Under the pieces are notes generated by a model that saw nothing but the letters and a program-made list of their open reading frames with translations, did no database searches and was not told the DNA's origin. From CAJCJE01 sp035948315 (GTDB lineage Bacteria > Actinomycetota > Actinomycetes > Mycobacteriales > Pseudonocardiaceae), in contig DASZJG010000036.1 in assembly GCA_035948315.1 (NCBI GenBank), forward strand, positions 47,780-111,779: DNA of 64,000 bases. The letters run 5' to 3'. How positions within the stretch are numbered: position 1 is the first letter of the stretch; each line of letters opens with the position of its first letter. This document shows positions 62,586 to 64,000 of the stretch, piece after piece. The translations under genes were made by a program, and so were the position numbers.

Positions 62586-64000
62586 GTGCATATCGGGATG
62601 CTTGGGTCGTTTGGGGTTCGCACGGCGGACGGCGTTGCGGCCAGCGTGCCTGGCGCGCGGCTCCGCGCGCTGCTGATTGCCCTCGCGCTCGAGCCGGGCC
62701 ACGTCGTCCCGAAGGCGACGCTGATCGACTGGATCTGGGGTGAGAACCCGCCCTCGGACGCGGCGAACGCGTTGCAGCGCCTCGCTTCCCGGCTGCGGCG
62801 GGCGCTGCCAGACGGGGTGGTCGAGGGTCAGACCGGCGGCTACCGGCTGACACTCGAACCCGACGCTGTCGACGCCGTCCGGTTCGAACGCCTCGTCAGC
62901 GCGGCGCGCCAGGCGGAGGATCCGCAGCGGCTGCGGCTGCTGCGCGAGGCCCTCGCCTTGTGGCGTGGTGCGGCCATGCAGGACGTCGGGCTGGAGGAGA
63001 GCGCGGCGTTTGACGCGGCCGTCACGCGGCTGGAACGGCTGCGGCTGACTGCCATGGAGGACCGGTTCGATGCGGAGGTCAGTCTTGGCCACGGCAGCGA
63101 CGTGGCCGCGGAGCTGGCCGACGCGGTGGCCGCGAATCCGGTGCGGGAACGGCTGGCCGCAGCGCTCATGCGTGCCCTGGTCGCGGTAGGTCGCGACTCC
63201 GAGGCCCTGCTCGTATTCGAGCGCACGAGGGAAGCCCTGGCCGACGCACTGGGCGCCGATCCGTCGCCAGAGCTATCAGCCCTGCACATTGCGCTGCTGC
63301 GCGGCGAGCTCGGACGGCGGGCGGAAGTCCCGAAGACCAACCTGCGGGCTGAGCTCACGAGCTTTGTCGGCCGGGACGCGGATGTCGCCGTGGTCCGCGA
63401 GCTCGTCGCGGAGCACCGGCTGACGACTCTGATCGGGCCAGGCGGCTCGGGGAAGACCAGGCTGGCCACGGAGACCGTGCGCACGCTGCTGGACGACCTG
63501 CCCGACGGCGGCTGGCTGGTGGAGCTCGCAGCCATCGGCCCCGACGGTGACGTCGCGCAGGCCGCGCTCGCCGGGCTCGGGCTGCGGGATGCCCTGCTCG
63601 GCGAGGCGCCGAGCGCGGAGGTGACGGACCGGCTCATCGCCGCGGTCCGCGACCGGGAGGCGCTGCTGATTCTCGACAACTGCGAGCACGTGATCGAGCA
63701 GGCGGCGGCGTTCGCGTACCGCGTGCTCGGGGAGTGCCGCCGGCTCCGGATGCTGGCGACGAGCAGGGAGCCGCTCGGCATCACCGGCGAGGCGCTGTGG
63801 CTGGTAGAGCCACTGGCGCTGCCGGAGCAGGACGCCGGGCCCAGCGAGATCGCGTCCGCTCCCGCCATCCGGCTCCTGCGGGACCGGGCCGGCGCGGTCC
63901 GCAAGGATCTGACGGTCAGTGACCGCACGCTGCCGACGATGGCCCGCGTCTGCCGGGCGCTGGACGGGATGCCGCTGGCGATCGAGCTGGCCGCGGCCAG
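62586..64000 (+). CDS. SARP/AfsR-like regulator with NB-ARC domain (cut by window edge)
   Basis: Starting at GTG 62586 (VHIGMLGSFGVRTADG), 471 codons are visible and the frame is open at the right edge. An OmpR-like winged helix (residues about 1-85, RLRALLIALALEPGHVVPKATLIDWIWG) is followed by a BTAD (about 90-235) and an NB-ARC-like ATPase with Walker A LIGPGGSGKTRLA and Walker B ALLILDNCEHV. It then continues into RMLATSREPLGITGEALW and the GxPLAIELAAA motif. These are SARP-type pathway activators. It may bind the GTCAG repeats before the exporter genes. The end, possibly TPR repeats, is not visible. Confidence 0.92.
   Translation, partial: MHIGMLGSFGVRTADGVAASVPGARLRALLIALALEPGHVVPKATLIDWIWGENPPSDAANALQRLASRLRRALPDGVVEGQTGGYRLTLEPDAVDAVRFERLVSAARQAEDPQRLRLLREALALWRGAAMQDVGLEESAAFDAAVTRLERLRLTAMEDRFDAEVSLGHGSDVAAELADAVAANPVRERLAAALMRALVAVGRDSEALLVFERTREALADALGADPSPELSALHIALLRGELGRRAEVPKTNLRAELTSFVGRDADVAVVRELVAEHRLTTLIGPGGSGKTRLATETVRTLLDDLPDGGWLVELAAIGPDGDVAQAALAGLGLRDALLGEAPSAEVTDRLIAAVRDREALLILDNCEHVIEQAAAFAYRVLGECRRLRMLATSREPLGITGEALWLVEPLALPEQDAGPSEIASAPAIRLLRDRAGAVRKDLTVSDRTLPTMARVCRALDGMPLAIELAAA

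Overview
The window is very GC-rich actinobacterial chromosome: densely packed genes, many GTG starts, few TTA codons, a DsbA-like protein resembling mycothiol-dependent nitroreductases, two SARP-type regulators, many TetR/MocR/GntR regulators and secreted polysaccharide-active enzymes. This fits a filamentous soil actinomycete, plausibly of the Pseudonocardiaceae; the family assignment is an inference from style and gene content, not from a marker gene. No rRNA, tRNA or CRISPR array was seen.

Layout. 1-2.5 kb: a MocR regulator, cut by the window edge, divergent from an EamA permease, then a metallo-beta-lactamase-fold hydrolase. 2.6-8.2 kb: a probable natural-product locus. A leftward UbiA prenyltransferase / zinc-ribbon / AAA ATPase operon is divergent from a rightward type III polyketide synthase, an isoprenylcysteine-methyltransferase-like enzyme, an MFS exporter and a small isomerase-like protein. 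8.2-11 kb: a GntR regulator and RidA-like protein divergent from a YeiH-type permease, sharing an inverted-repeat operator, then MarR. 11.2-18 kb: a two-gene signalling operon made of a 1,456-residue hybrid histidine kinase with about thirteen HAMP domains, of the fungal Nik1 type, and an ANTAR/GAF/PAS/PP2C phosphatase. 18-19.5 kb: an AbiE toxin-antitoxin pair with an inverted repeat at its promoter. 19.5-32.9 kb: a truncated-looking SARP, thioesterase, methyltransferases, a large secreted ricin-lectin/beta-helix protein, a leaderless TetR, a stand-alone NuoF-like protein and small redox enzymes.

33.0-35.9 kb holds the most unusual structure: an IS481-type element with iterated terminal inverted repeats and a 14-bp target duplication. 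All but the two extremities of its transposase gene have been replaced by two divergent passenger genes, a membrane pentapeptide-repeat protein and a DUF6082-like membrane protein. It is inserted in the last codons of a PASTA-domain gene and separates that gene from a strong hairpin terminator.

36-44 kb: small enzymes and resistance-like genes (three RibD/DHFR-like proteins occur across the window, plus a TmrB-like ATPase), CGNR and IclR regulators, LtrA, and an amidohydrolase. 44.9-58.6 kb: a carbohydrate-oriented region with a secreted SGNH esterase, amidase, GH16 glucanase (behind a CebR-like operator), a PL7-like secreted protein, a GH38 alpha-mannosidase and a GlcNAc-kinase-like enzyme, interspersed with TetR regulators and methyltransferases. 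58.7-64 kb: a membrane glycosyltransferase behind a BlaI/MecI-like operator, then a DrrAB-type ABC exporter with a DUF4097 protein and a SARP/NB-ARC regulator that runs off the right edge. Four GTCAG direct repeats at helical-turn spacing lie in front of the exporter.
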